NCBI GenBank assembly: GCA_021648725.1 | Contig: JAKISF010000019.1 | Span: 1 to 63,566, forward strand | Direction: 5' to 3' | Length of the DNA: 63,566 nt | DNA from: Bacteroidales bacterium | GTDB taxonomy: Bacteria; Bacteroidota; Bacteroidia; Bacteroidales; JAADGE01 | Shown here: positions 19,355 to 27,583 of the stretch, one piece after another | How the letters are laid out: every line of letters starts with the position of its first letter | Position numbering within the stretch: the first letter of the stretch is position 1 | Program-made: the position numbers and the translations under genes | The notes under the pieces: model-generated | The model's input: the letters and a program-made list of their open reading frames with translations, nothing else | What the model was told of the DNA's origin: nothing | Databases searched by the model: none

Positions 19355-20905
19355 TTATCTGATTAAATTAATTACTCCGCTGTCATCAATCGGTGTATCG
19401 TTTGTATCTACCCCTTTAATCTTAAACATATATGCACCTTCCGGCATTTCTTCGTTAGAGCCTTGTTTTTTTCCGTTCCATCCTTCATAAAAATTCTCAG
19501 AATAATAAACCAACTGCCCGGCTCGGTTAAAAATATATAATTCAAAATCTGTTATTCCTTCACCTCTGATGTAAAAAACATCATTTATTCCGTTACCGTC
19601 AGGTGTAAATGCGTTAGGAAACCAGTAAGACGGCTCAATAACGGTAATTTCAATATCATCAGTTTTTACACAACCGTAAATATCTGTTACGGAAACAGTA
19701 TATACAGTAGTTTCGTCAGGACTTGCTATCGGATTAAAAACTGCCGAATTAGACAAACTGAAAGAAGGTGTCCAGATATACTGAACCCCGCCGGTTGCAA
19801 TCAGCTGAATTTCAGAACCGGTTGTTATTGTATCATTTACTCCGGCATTTGCATCAGGTAAAGGATGTACAGTTACTAAAACATCGTCAAAAACAGGGTC
19901 GCAAATTCCGTCAGTTACGGTAAGTGTATATAAAGTTGTTGTATCTGCAGAAGAAATAGGATTAGGAATCAACTCATCGTCTAAACCTGCAACAGGAGAC
20001 CAACTGTAAAGTTGTCCTTCTACCAAAGCTGCACCTATTTGAACTTCTTCTCCGAAACATATTTCAACATCATTCCCTGCATCAGAAATTAAGGGTGTTA
20101 ACATTGTTACCAAAATAGTATCTGTTGCTTGACATCCTGTTGTTGCATCTGTTACTGATAAGATAAAGTTTGTTAATGATGCAACAGGACTTGCAACCGG
20201 ATTCGATGAATAAGGCAAATCTAATACACTCGGCGGAAACCAACTGTATGAATAATTTGCTGTGGGGTCAGTTCCCAATTGCACACTTCTGTCGGCACAA
20301 ATAGTAGTATCCTCACCGGCAAAAGCAATAGGCAGAGAGTAAATATCTATTGTTTGAGTTGTGGTAATTGAGCAAAAACCGTTTGATACAGTTAAAGTAA
20401 CATTTTTTGTGCCGGGAGAACTGTAAATAATTCCCGTAGGATTTTGCAAAACAGAACTTGAAGGTGTTGCTCCCTCACCGAAGGTCCACATATATTCCAA
20501 AACAAGATCTCCTGTATAGGCAAAATCTACACCGACTTCGGGACATACGGGTGCCGTAGATGTAAATGTTACGGAAGGTTCAGGTGCAACATCAAGTTGT
20601 CTTTGTTTGTTGTCCCAACATGATCCTCCGTTACTAATTATTAATTCAACATTTTTTTGTCCCGGGGTTGAATAAACAACCGGAGGCGGATTTAATGCCG
20701 TTGAAGTCGCAGGAGTTGCTCCGGCTCCGAAATCCCAGGAAAAAGTAGTTCCTGACGGATATTCTGATATATTAATAAAATAAACAGGTGAATTTACACA
20801 TGTGGGATCTTGACTTTCTTTAAAATCTGCGTTACATTGTGCAAAATTTTGAAAATTTATTCCCAGTAATATTCCTATTACCAGATAAAAGCTTTTCTTT
20901 TTCAT
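19355..20905 (-). CDS. PKD-domain protein with gliding-type (CHU-C, T9SS type B) sorting domain
   Basis: 516 aa. A signal peptide ends near FQNFAQ. Two PKD domains follow at about 30-190 (SGTTFSWDFGAGATPATST and LEYMWTFGEGATPSSS), then three Ig-like modules with evenly spaced cysteines (GEDTTICADRSVQLG, GNDVEICFGEEVQIG). The C-terminal 90 residues are the gliding-motility-associated CHU-C domain: YWFPNAFTPDGNGINDVFYI, LYIFNRAGQLVYYSENFYEG, then MPEGAYMFKIKG. This domain routes type B cargo through T9SS, typically needing a PorP/SprF partner, which is the next gene. The protein is probably surface-exposed and adhesin-like. Confidence 0.92.
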   Translation of the reverse strand: MKKKSFYLVIGILLGINFQNFAQCNADFKESQDPTCVNSPVYFINISEYPSGTTFSWDFGAGATPATSTALNPPPVVYSTPGQKNVELIISNGGSCWDNKQRQLDVAPEPSVTFTSTAPVCPEVGVDFAYTGDLVLEYMWTFGEGATPSSSVLQNPTGIIYSSPGTKNVTLTVSNGFCSITTTQTIDIYSLPIAFAGEDTTICADRSVQLGTDPTANYSYSWFPPSVLDLPYSSNPVASPVASLTNFILSVTDATTGCQATDTILVTMLTPLISDAGNDVEICFGEEVQIGAALVEGQLYSWSPVAGLDDELIPNPISSADTTTLYTLTVTDGICDPVFDDVLVTVHPLPDANAGVNDTITTGSEIQLIATGGVQYIWTPSFSLSNSAVFNPIASPDETTVYTVSVTDIYGCVKTDDIEITVIEPSYWFPNAFTPDGNGINDVFYIRGEGITDFELYIFNRAGQLVYYSENFYEGWNGKKQGSNEEMPEGAYMFKIKGVDTNDTPIDDSGVINLIR

Positions 20906-20949
20906 AAAATTTTACTTTAAAAGTTAATAACTAAATTATTTAAATCTAA

Positions 20950-20986
20950 ATTGCAGATTAGAATATTAAGTATATTTTACTGCAAT
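20950..20986 (-). terminator. Weak hairpin between the anti-sigma-like gene and the PKD gene
   Basis: ATTGCAG at 20950-20956 and CTGCAAT at 20980-20986 form a short stem with a long loop. On the minus strand a mixed T/A run follows. It could attenuate transcription between 21033 and 20905, but it is not a strong terminator. Confidence 0.3.
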
Positions 20987-21032
20987 CTAAAAACAAGATA
21001 CCGTTTAAATAAAAAAGGTTGGAAAAATATGT

Positions 21033-22373
21033 TTAAAAAACATAAACAGCATTAAAATATATTCCGGTACTAAATGTTTTTGTTACGTCAAAATGAGCAG
21101 GAACCTCTGCCGTTCCTTTAAAGATATTATTTAACCCGTAATTAATGTCAATTCCGTAACCAAATTTAAAATGTTTGAAGTTTTCTGTTTGACCGACAGA
21201 AAATTTTAATCCGTAATCAATCTGCGTGTAGTTTTCAGCTGATTGAATCTGAATATCATTATATTTAACTGAATTATTAATGAGTTTTGCGAAATAAACT
21301 CCGAAATCGGCATTTAAGCTTGAATTTGATATTAATTTATAGTTCAGCAGACTTCTGTTATACGATAAACTGACTTTGGAATAATTAAGTTCAATTTCCT
21401 TATGAAGGAATTGCCCCTCTGTATAAATTCCGTAATTTTGTTTTATTTTTGAATTAAAAAAATACTCGCTTTTTAAAGAGCTTCTATTATTTAAGTAATA
21501 CCCTAATAAAAGTCCTGTGTTATAACTGTAATCAGGGTCATCAGCTATTAAGCTGTTGGGAATAAATGCCTTTTTAGTTTCATTATTACTTATCCATGTA
21601 TAGTTATAATTAACAACTGTGCCTATAAAAAATAATCCTCTTCGTTTTTTAATGTTATTACCGTTAAATGTAACAGTATTAACATTTAATAAATTTATTT
21701 TATTGAGTTTTTCAAGTTGCCTTAAAGTATCCGTAACAGGCATTAATGTATCAGAAGAAACTACATCCGGTATTAATTGATATTTAGCCGGGATTACAAT
21801 ATTTTCGGCAACACCGCCGAATTCATTAATATTTTCTTTTTTGGTTTCAAAATTCTGCTTAATGTATCTGTTTCTTACATCAGCGGTATTTTTTTTATTA
21901 TTTGTTGTTTTATTAATTCTTCGGGTATAACTTTCTTCGGTAATAATGCTGTTGAAATTTGGATTATTTAAGGGTTCTGTTGTTAAAAACTCACTATTAG
22001 CACTGTTGCTTTCAACAAAATACTTATTCCCGTAATTTTTTCCCGTAATATCTTCATTTTTAAGAATAATATTATATAACCCTAATAAAAAAACGGAAGC
22101 CGTGATTACAAAACCTGCATTTCGCAACCTATATAAGAATGTAATAAAATTTAGTTTTCTTTTTATTCTGTACCAAACATTATCAATCGTAAGTTCTTTC
22201 TTTATATTATTCCAAACAGAATCAGGTGCTGTTGAATGTTGTTTTTGGTAACTGTCTTTAATTTTAAGGTCTAAAGAAATATCATCAGAAATATTTTGCC
22301 ATAGTTCTTCCGGTGCAGTTTTATTCAAACTGTTATAGCTTTTTTTGATAATATCATCTATTTTGTTATACAT
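21033..22373 (-). CDS. Anti-sigma-like inner-membrane protein with C-terminal outer-membrane-barrel-like domain
   Basis: 446 aa. The cytosolic N-terminus has a repeated short motif, TAPEELWQNI near residue 19 and TAPDSVWNNI near 47, with a third weak copy (NVWYRIKRKL). A single helix follows at about 82-100 (FVITASVFLLGLYNIIL), then a low-complexity Asn/Thr-rich linker. The last 200 residues alternate as in an outer-membrane beta-barrel (YNTGLLLGYYLNNRSSLKSE, FKHFKFGYGIDINYGL) and end in aromatic YVF, typical of barrel C-termini. It overlaps the sigma-factor gene by 8 nt, the usual sign of a sigma/anti-sigma pair. Inference: it binds the sigma factor and senses an envelope signal. Confidence 0.7.
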   Translation of the reverse strand: MYNKIDDIIKKSYNSLNKTAPEELWQNISDDISLDLKIKDSYQKQHSTAPDSVWNNIKKELTIDNVWYRIKRKLNFITFLYRLRNAGFVITASVFLLGLYNIILKNEDITGKNYGNKYFVESNSANSEFLTTEPLNNPNFNSIITEESYTRRINKTTNNKKNTADVRNRYIKQNFETKKENINEFGGVAENIVIPAKYQLIPDVVSSDTLMPVTDTLRQLEKLNKINLLNVNTVTFNGNNIKKRRGLFFIGTVVNYNYTWISNNETKKAFIPNSLIADDPDYSYNTGLLLGYYLNNRSSLKSEYFFNSKIKQNYGIYTEGQFLHKEIELNYSKVSLSYNRSLLNYKLISNSSLNADFGVYFAKLINNSVKYNDIQIQSAENYTQIDYGLKFSVGQTENFKHFKFGYGIDINYGLNNIFKGTAEVPAHFDVTKTFSTGIYFNAVYVF

Positions 22374-22917
22374 TTAACTTATTCATAGATTCTTTTAATA
22401 AAAACCTTGCTCTGTTTAGTTGAGATTTAGAAGTTCCTTCGGTAATATTAAGTAAACTTGCTATTTCTCTATGTTTATACCCTTCAATTGCATATAATTT
22501 TAAGACGGTAGCTGCTCGTAACGGCAAATCATTTATTAATTCTATAATTTGTTTTGCATTAATTGTATCAATAATAATATCAATTGCAAATTCTTTGATT
22601 TTTTGATACTTTTTAACTTTTTCAATTTCTTTATTTTTCTTATTTAAGAATTTTAATGCCGTGTTAATTATGATTCTTCTTACCCACCCTTCGAAAGAGC
22701 CTTCAAACCTAAATTTATTCAAGTTCCTGAATACAGTAATAAAACCTTCCTGTAAAATATCACCGGCATCGCTTTCATTACCGACATATATTAAACATAC
22801 ATTGAACATTTTATCAGCATACCTTCTGTATAATATTTCTTGATACTCTCGTTTGTTTGCAATGCACTTTTTTATGAGTACCTTTTCCGAGATTGTATTT
22901 GGATCTATTTTTTTCAA
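22366..22917 (-). CDS. ECF-type RNA polymerase sigma-70 factor
   Basis: 183 aa. Region 2 contains NESDAGDILQEGFITVFRNL and then SFEGWVRRIIINTAL, the -10 reading segment. Region 4 contains LPLRAATVLKLYAIEGYKHR and EIASLLNITEGTSKSQLNRA, the helix-turn-helix for the -35 element. There is no region 1 or 3, as expected for an extracytoplasmic-function factor. Translation probably starts at TTG (22917), because MKKIDPNTISEKVLIKKC is typical and no ATG is closer. It sits 7 nt after the lipoprotein gene and overlaps the anti-sigma-like gene. The downstream T9SS pair is a natural candidate regulon. Confidence 0.92.
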   Translation of the reverse strand: MKKIDPNTISEKVLIKKCIANKREYQEILYRRYADKMFNVCLIYVGNESDAGDILQEGFITVFRNLNKFRFEGSFEGWVRRIIINTALKFLNKKNKEIEKVKKYQKIKEFAIDIIIDTINAKQIIELINDLPLRAATVLKLYAIEGYKHREIASLLNITEGTSKSQLNRARFLLKESMNKLNV

Positions 22918-22924
22918 ATCGGAC

Positions 22925-23659
22925 TTAACTGTATATTACTATTTTAACTGAATCTTTAATTCTGTTCACTACAATAGAATAAATATCTTCATTATTATCA
23001 TAACTAATAAGAATTGTAGGCATAGGCCCTTTATAACCTGACACATCAGCTTCTTCTAACATTGTATCGGTTATAGTTTGAAACCAATAGTCGGGATTAA
23101 TAATTATTTTAGCATTTGCAGGAAATTCAGAGTTAAAAACAATTGAAGAATTTTCGTTTTGTCCGGTTGCAATTATATTAAAATATTCTTTTAATAAGAA
23201 CTCAAATCTTAACAAAAAAACTTCATTCCCTGCATTTGTATATTCACCTTCAATTAAAATACAAGGAGCCGGATAACTGTCTTTTGTATTTTTCATATCA
23301 TCGGCATTTATAATTTTTAATGTCTCAAATGAAACTGATATTTTTGAATAAATACCCTGAGGAATTTGAAAGCTTAATTCGGGAATATTACTTGAACTGT
23401 TTGATATCATCTTTAAACCTTCGGGAAAAGTTTTAGAGAAAAAAACATCACTGCCCTCTTCTCTCTCCCCGTCAAAAGTAAAGTTATCAATAATCAGCTC
23501 TCCTCGTTTAATTAATAAACTGTTATTTATGTTTTTACTGTCATTAAGAACAAACTGAAAATTTAAATCAACCGGTACTTTTAAAATATTATTCCTATCA
23601 CATGAGAAAAAAAGCAATAAAAACAAACCGGCAGAAAACAATATAGTTTTTCGTTTCAT
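22925..23659 (-). CDS. Predicted lipoprotein, first gene of the sigma-factor operon
   Basis: 244 aa. The N-terminus KRKTILFSAGLFLLLFFSC is a lipoprotein signal with Cys20, followed by DRNN. The rest is beta-rich and resembles DUF4382-like Bacteroidota lipoproteins (LLIKRGELIIDNFTFDG, PELSFQIPQGIYSKISVSFE, VFLLRFEFLLKEYFNI), though I am not certain of the family. The stop codon is 7 nt before the sigma-factor start, so it is co-transcribed. It may be a surface or periplasmic component of the same stress or assembly response. Confidence 0.75.
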   Translation of the reverse strand: MKRKTILFSAGLFLLLFFSCDRNNILKVPVDLNFQFVLNDSKNINNSLLIKRGELIIDNFTFDGEREEGSDVFFSKTFPEGLKMISNSSSNIPELSFQIPQGIYSKISVSFETLKIINADDMKNTKDSYPAPCILIEGEYTNAGNEVFLLRFEFLLKEYFNIIATGQNENSSIVFNSEFPANAKIIINPDYWFQTITDTMLEEADVSGYKGPMPTILISYDNNEDIYSIVVNRIKDSVKIVIYS

Positions 23660-23778
23660 TAGTCTATAATTATTATTTACATAAATTAAAAAAGATAAAG
23701 CTAATCAATTTTTACAATATTAGAAATATTAAAAATACTCTATTTTTTATTAAGTAGAGTCATATTAACATAAAAAGG

Positions 23779-23808
23779 TTGGAAAATTCTTATAATTTTG
23801 TATCTTTG
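23779..23808 (+). promoter_or_regulatory. Bacteroidota-type promoter for the SpoIIE phosphatase gene
   Basis: A -33 element TTGG at 23779-23782 and a -7 element TATCTTTG at 23801-23808 are separated by 19 nt after TTG. This matches the Bacteroidota consensus TTTG/TAnnTTTG. The TTG start of the gene follows 40 nt later. Confidence 0.8.
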
Positions 23809-23847
23809 GTTGTATAAAAAAGATTCATGTAAAATTTTAAACTCCTC

Positions 23848-25233
23848 TTGAATAATCTTTTCAATAAAATATTAGGTAATCCGAATAATTACGAACTCAA
23901 ACACAGAGTTGCTAACGCAGTAATATTAATCGGAATATTTTTAGGGATACAATCATCAATTTTTAATTACATTCTAGGATTACCTTTAATAACCGTTACA
24001 GCAACCATAGGTACATCTTTAATGCTGATTATCTCATATTGGCTGTCCAGAGCAAAAGGTTTGTTTGAATTAGCGGTTTATATTTCATTATTTGTCAGTC
24101 TTGCTATTTATACACCCGTAATGTGGATAGGAAACGGCGGCTCTTCCGGAGGTTTTCAATATTATATTTTCGTATATTTAACATTTGCAATTGCAGTAAT
24201 AAACAGAAAAGCTGTAATTATTTCGGTTATATCTTTCGTAATTATTTTGTCAACACTGTTATTATTATATGAATATAAGTTTCCGGAAGAAATATTCAAA
24301 TATCCGAGCCCCGAAGACCGCCTTCTTGACCTTATTATCAGTTTTGTAAGTGTATTAATAGGTGTTTCGGCATTATTTTATGTTTATACAAATCAATATA
24401 AAAAATCCATTTTAGAACTTAATGAAAAAAACTCGGAACTTGAAAAACAAGGGCAAATCCTTGAATTTCAGAATGAGCATATTAACGAAGGAATAAGTTA
24501 TGCACATAAAATACAAAAAGCCGTGTTGCCTTCAATTGAAATTATTAAGAAATACAGTAAAGATCAGTTTATTATATACTTACCTAAAGAAAAAATCAGC
24601 GGAGATTTTTATTATTTTATAAAAAAAGAAGACCTGCTTGTTATTGCTGTTGCCGACAGTACAGGTCACGGAGTTCCCGGAGGTTTTATGTCGATGTTGG
24701 GAATTACGATGCTTGAGGAGGTTATAAACAGAGAAGACACCAAAAATGCGGCAGAAGTTTTAAATGCATTCAGAAATAAAATCATTATTTCTTTAGACCA
24801 AAAAAACACTAAATCCGTAACAAACGACGGTTTTGACATTACACTTTGTGTTATTAATACAAAAACTAAACAGCTTAATTACGCCGGTGCAAATTTACCT
24901 TTAACCGTAATTCGTAATAATAATGAAATGCAAATATATAATCCTGATAATATGCCGGTAGGAATATTTATTTCCATGCCGCCGTTCAAAAATCAATATA
25001 TTGATTTACAGGAAGGCGATACTATATATTTGTTTACTGACGGCATTATTGACCAATTCGGAGGAAAGCGAAATAAAAAATTTACATTTAACAGACTTCA
25101 AGAGTTACTTATAAAAAACGCAGATCAACCTCTTTCCGTTCAAAAAGAAAGAATAAAAAAAGCTTTCAGAACTTGGAGGGGAAAGCACAAAAAAACAGAT
25201 GACGTTCTTATCATAGGTTTAAAAGTTTTTTAA
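23848..25233 (+). CDS. Membrane-anchored SpoIIE-type PP2C serine phosphatase
   Basis: 461 aa. The N-terminal 190 residues form about six transmembrane helices. A coiled-coil linker (LNEKNSELEKQGQILEFQNE) joins them to the phosphatase domain, which starts at INEGISYAHKIQKAVLPS. Metal-binding acidic residues are visible in KEKISGDFYYF, VADSTGHGVPGGFMSMLG, NDGFDITLCV, LFTDGIID and KKTDDVLIIGL. Such proteins remove phosphate from anti-sigma-antagonist or other regulator proteins in partner-switching pathways. No SpoIIAA/AB-type partner is seen nearby. Translation probably starts at TTG (23848); an ATG at 23827 is followed at once by a stop. pgeF follows 10 nt downstream. Confidence 0.9.
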   Translation: MNNLFNKILGNPNNYELKHRVANAVILIGIFLGIQSSIFNYILGLPLITVTATIGTSLMLIISYWLSRAKGLFELAVYISLFVSLAIYTPVMWIGNGGSSGGFQYYIFVYLTFAIAVINRKAVIISVISFVIILSTLLLLYEYKFPEEIFKYPSPEDRLLDLIISFVSVLIGVSALFYVYTNQYKKSILELNEKNSELEKQGQILEFQNEHINEGISYAHKIQKAVLPSIEIIKKYSKDQFIIYLPKEKISGDFYYFIKKEDLLVIAVADSTGHGVPGGFMSMLGITMLEEVINREDTKNAAEVLNAFRNKIIISLDQKNTKSVTNDGFDITLCVINTKTKQLNYAGANLPLTVIRNNNEMQIYNPDNMPVGIFISMPPFKNQYIDLQEGDTIYLFTDGIIDQFGGKRNKKFTFNRLQELLIKNADQPLSVQKERIKKAFRTWRGKHKKTDDVLIIGLKVF

Positions 25234-25243
25234 AACACAGTTA

Positions 25244-26050
25244 ATGAAATTAATAAAATCTTTCGAAACAGATTTCTTCAAGTTTAATAATTTTTCAGAA
25301 TTTGAAAATCTCAATCATTTTATTTCAACAAACATAAGAAAGGAAGCCGGTCAAATATTTAATGATTTTAATATAAGTTTAGAATCAAGGCATAATTATG
25401 AAAGGATTATTTCCGGCAGAAAATCATTATCAAAATCTGTTAATATCTCCCTTGAAAATTTTGTTATGCAAAATCAGGTTCACGGAAATAATATAAAAAT
25501 TATCGAAGAAAAGCATAGAGGTAAAGGAGCTTATAATCACTCGGATGCAATTCAAAATAATGATGCAATGCTTACTAATATTCCGGGAATTTGCTTATTC
25601 CTTTTTGCTGCTGATTGCGTTCCGATATTATTTTATGACAGAAAAAATAAAGTTATAGGAGCTGCTCATGCCGGTTGGCAGGGAACAGTTAAAAAAATTG
25701 CAAGAAAAACTGTTTTAAAAATGCAAGAAGAATATAATTCCTCTGTAAACGATATAATTATCGGTATCGGCCCTTCAATAAGCGTTAAAAACTACGAAAT
25801 CGGCGAAAATGTTTTAAATGAAGGAGAAAAAGCATTCGGAACAATTGAAAACTATTTTCAATTTAATAAAAATACGGGTAAGTATCATTTTGATTTGTGG
25901 TATGCAAATAAACAACAACTTATTGAAGTCGGAATAAAATCTGAAAATATTGAAATATCAGAATTATGTACTTTTGATAATCCGGATATTTTCTTTTCGG
26001 CAAGAAAAAAAGATACCGGCAGGTTTGGTGCCGGTATAATGCTTTTTTAA
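25244..26050 (+). CDS. pgeF: Laccase-domain protein PgeF/YfiH
   Basis: 268 aa, family length. The metal-binding His/Cys/His set is visible: NQVHGNNIKI, FAADCVPILFYD and GAAHAGWQGTVKKI. The C-terminal ELCTFDNPDIFFSARKKDTG is also characteristic. Family members act on purine nucleosides or correct mis-incorporated residues in peptidoglycan precursors; older annotations call them polyphenol oxidases. The gene is in an operon behind the SpoIIE-type phosphatase and converges on the lipoprotein gene at 26058 with an 8-nt gap. Confidence 0.93.
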   Translation: MKLIKSFETDFFKFNNFSEFENLNHFISTNIRKEAGQIFNDFNISLESRHNYERIISGRKSLSKSVNISLENFVMQNQVHGNNIKIIEEKHRGKGAYNHSDAIQNNDAMLTNIPGICLFLFAADCVPILFYDRKNKVIGAAHAGWQGTVKKIARKTVLKMQEEYNSSVNDIIIGIGPSISVKNYEIGENVLNEGEKAFGTIENYFQFNKNTGKYHFDLWYANKQQLIEVGIKSENIEISELCTFDNPDIFFSARKKDTGRFGAGIMLF

Positions 26051-26057
26051 ATGTGTT

Positions 26058-26564
26058 TTATTCCGCTTCCAAATTAAATCCCCATTTTGCTGCAAATTCA
26101 TCTTGAGCTTGTGTAAATTTATCATGTGCAGGGAAATATTTATCATCAATTAATTTAAAAAGTTCTTCTGAACGTGCTTGATCTTCATCTGTATAATTTC
26201 CGGCATCTCTTTCGGCATATATTTCATATTGTTCTTTATATTCATCGTTAATTTGAGATTCAAATATTTTAAATAATGCCGTACACTCATCAACAAATTT
26301 AGAATCACCGTCAAAACTTCCAATCTCGTTAAGCTTTTTTATTGATTTTTCAACTTGAGTTTTTGCGGCATCTAATGCTGTTTTGATTTGTTGCGAATCA
26401 TAAGTCGTTACAGCATCATCCAAATCATTAATTTTATCTATTACGTCTAATTGTTCTGCAATAATTTCATCATTATAGTTTATTGCATCTTCTGTTGTTG
26501 GCCCGCATTGAGAGAATAACAATACAAACATAAATCCTAATGTGTAAATTCCGATTTTTTTCAT
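26058..26564 (-). CDS. Small helical lipoprotein, unknown function
   Basis: 168 aa. The signal KKIGIYTLGFMFVLLFSQC puts the lipidated Cys at residue 20, followed by GPTTEDA. The remainder is mostly alpha-helical and acidic (EIIAEQLDVIDKINDLDDAV, IKTALDAAKTQVEKSIKKLN), as in small Bacteroidota and Leptospira surface lipoproteins, with no catalytic motif. It has its own promoter at 26604-26632 and appears monocistronic. Placement in the outer membrane or the inner leaflet cannot be decided. Confidence 0.75.
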   Translation of the reverse strand: MKKIGIYTLGFMFVLLFSQCGPTTEDAINYNDEIIAEQLDVIDKINDLDDAVTTYDSQQIKTALDAAKTQVEKSIKKLNEIGSFDGDSKFVDECTALFKIFESQINDEYKEQYEIYAERDAGNYTDEDQARSEELFKLIDDKYFPAHDKFTQAQDEFAAKWGFNLEAE

Positions 26565-26603
26565 TTATTATACTTTTTTAATTAATTAAATTAGATATCT
26601 ATA

Positions 26604-26632
26604 CAAAGATAGGTAAAAAAGAAATAACTCAA
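26604..26632 (-). promoter_or_regulatory. Bacteroidota-type promoter for the 26.1-26.6 kb lipoprotein gene
   Basis: On the minus strand TTG (26632-26630) and TATCTTTG (26611-26604) are separated by 18 nt. The start codon is 40 nt downstream of the -7 box. Confidence 0.7.
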
Positions 26633-26682
26633 TAAAGAAATTGTTCCTTTTAAATTGTGTTAAAGAAAATAATATTAAATTA

Positions 26683-27225
26683 TTATTTATTTAGAGAATT
26701 AACTCTGTCAATATCGTTTTTAATCTTATTTACTACATGTTCGTATGTATAAAGAAAACTTTCTTCAATTCCGGCAACTTTTTCATCTGATTTTAATATT
26801 TCTTCTTCAAGTTCTTTAATTTTAATTTTGCTTTCTTCAATAATATTTTTCAACTCAATAATACTGTTGCTTTTTTCTTTTATTGCTTCGTTTAACTTCG
26901 TAATCCTTTTTTTATCGGCATTAATGCTTCCTTTTATTTTATTTTCAAATGCTGTGTAGAACTTTCGTTTTTCATTTTCAAGAACCTCAAGGTAATATCT
27001 TGCACTGTCTATTACTTTTCCCTTTGTTAATCCTTTTGTTGAAAGAGCTGCCAGTGCTGTTTTTAACTTATCGTCTTCACTAAGAGAAATATCTTTCATT
27101 GCTTCAACTGCTTTGGTTAATTCATAATAATCTTCACCCGGAAGATTTGCCTTATCCATTGCATTATGTAAAGTTTCTAAGATTTTAGGATTTATTGCTT
27201 TTTCGTTTTTTATATTTTGCTCCAT
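26683..27225 (-). CDS. Coiled-coil protein, third gene of an unrecognised cassette
   Basis: 180 aa, soluble. The N-terminal 90 residues resemble a tellurite-resistance/phage-tail-like helical bundle (DYYELTKAVEAMKDISLSED, LKTALAALSTKGLTKGKVID), but I do not recognise the family with confidence. The C-terminal half is a long coiled coil (KRITKLNEAIKEKSNSIIEL, ENIIEESKIKIKELEEEI-type heptads). It begins 3 nt after the stop of the 114-aa membrane gene, so it is strictly co-transcribed with it and probably acts with the two upstream products. Confidence 0.75.
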   Translation of the reverse strand: MEQNIKNEKAINPKILETLHNAMDKANLPGEDYYELTKAVEAMKDISLSEDDKLKTALAALSTKGLTKGKVIDSARYYLEVLENEKRKFYTAFENKIKGSINADKKRITKLNEAIKEKSNSIIELKNIIEESKIKIKELEEEILKSDEKVAGIEESFLYTYEHVVNKIKNDIDRVNSLNK

Positions 27226-27227
27226 AA

Positions 27228-27572
27228 TTAGTTTAAGATAATTCTGCCGATTATATTGTCTTTTTCGGAAAGGGTATATATTAAAGTATCTTTTTTATTT
27301 ATTTCTACAATCGTATCAGATGTTTGAATTCTTAACGAACTGTCATTTTTAGTGATATATAAATCAATTGTATCTTTTATTATGTAAGTTTCACTCACAT
27401 CTTCTTGCATAACCGAATCAGGTATAACATCTGAGGGTACCGTATCTTTCTGTTGGAAAAAGTTCATTCCGGCAATTTCATTTTTATGTAAATAAATATA
27501 TCTTGCTCCTAAAAAAATAAGACCTAAAATAACAATTTTGGCAAAAGGAGTAAGTTTAGTTCGTCTTTTCAT
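27228..27572 (-). CDS. Small single-pass membrane protein, second gene of the cassette
   Basis: 114 aa. A basic N-terminus (KRRTKLTPFAK) is followed by one helix (IVILGLIFLGARYIYLH, about 13-29), then an acidic extracytoplasmic tail with alternating hydrophobic residues (ETYIIKDTIDLYITKNDSSL, DTIVEINKKDTLIYTL). I do not recognise a family. It starts 11 nt after the stop of the 330-aa gene and ends 2 nt before the next start. Confidence 0.7.
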   Translation of the reverse strand: MKRRTKLTPFAKIVILGLIFLGARYIYLHKNEIAGMNFFQQKDTVPSDVIPDSVMQEDVSETYIIKDTIDLYITKNDSSLRIQTSDTIVEINKKDTLIYTLSEKDNIIGRIILN

Positions 27573-27583
27573 TTATATTGATT

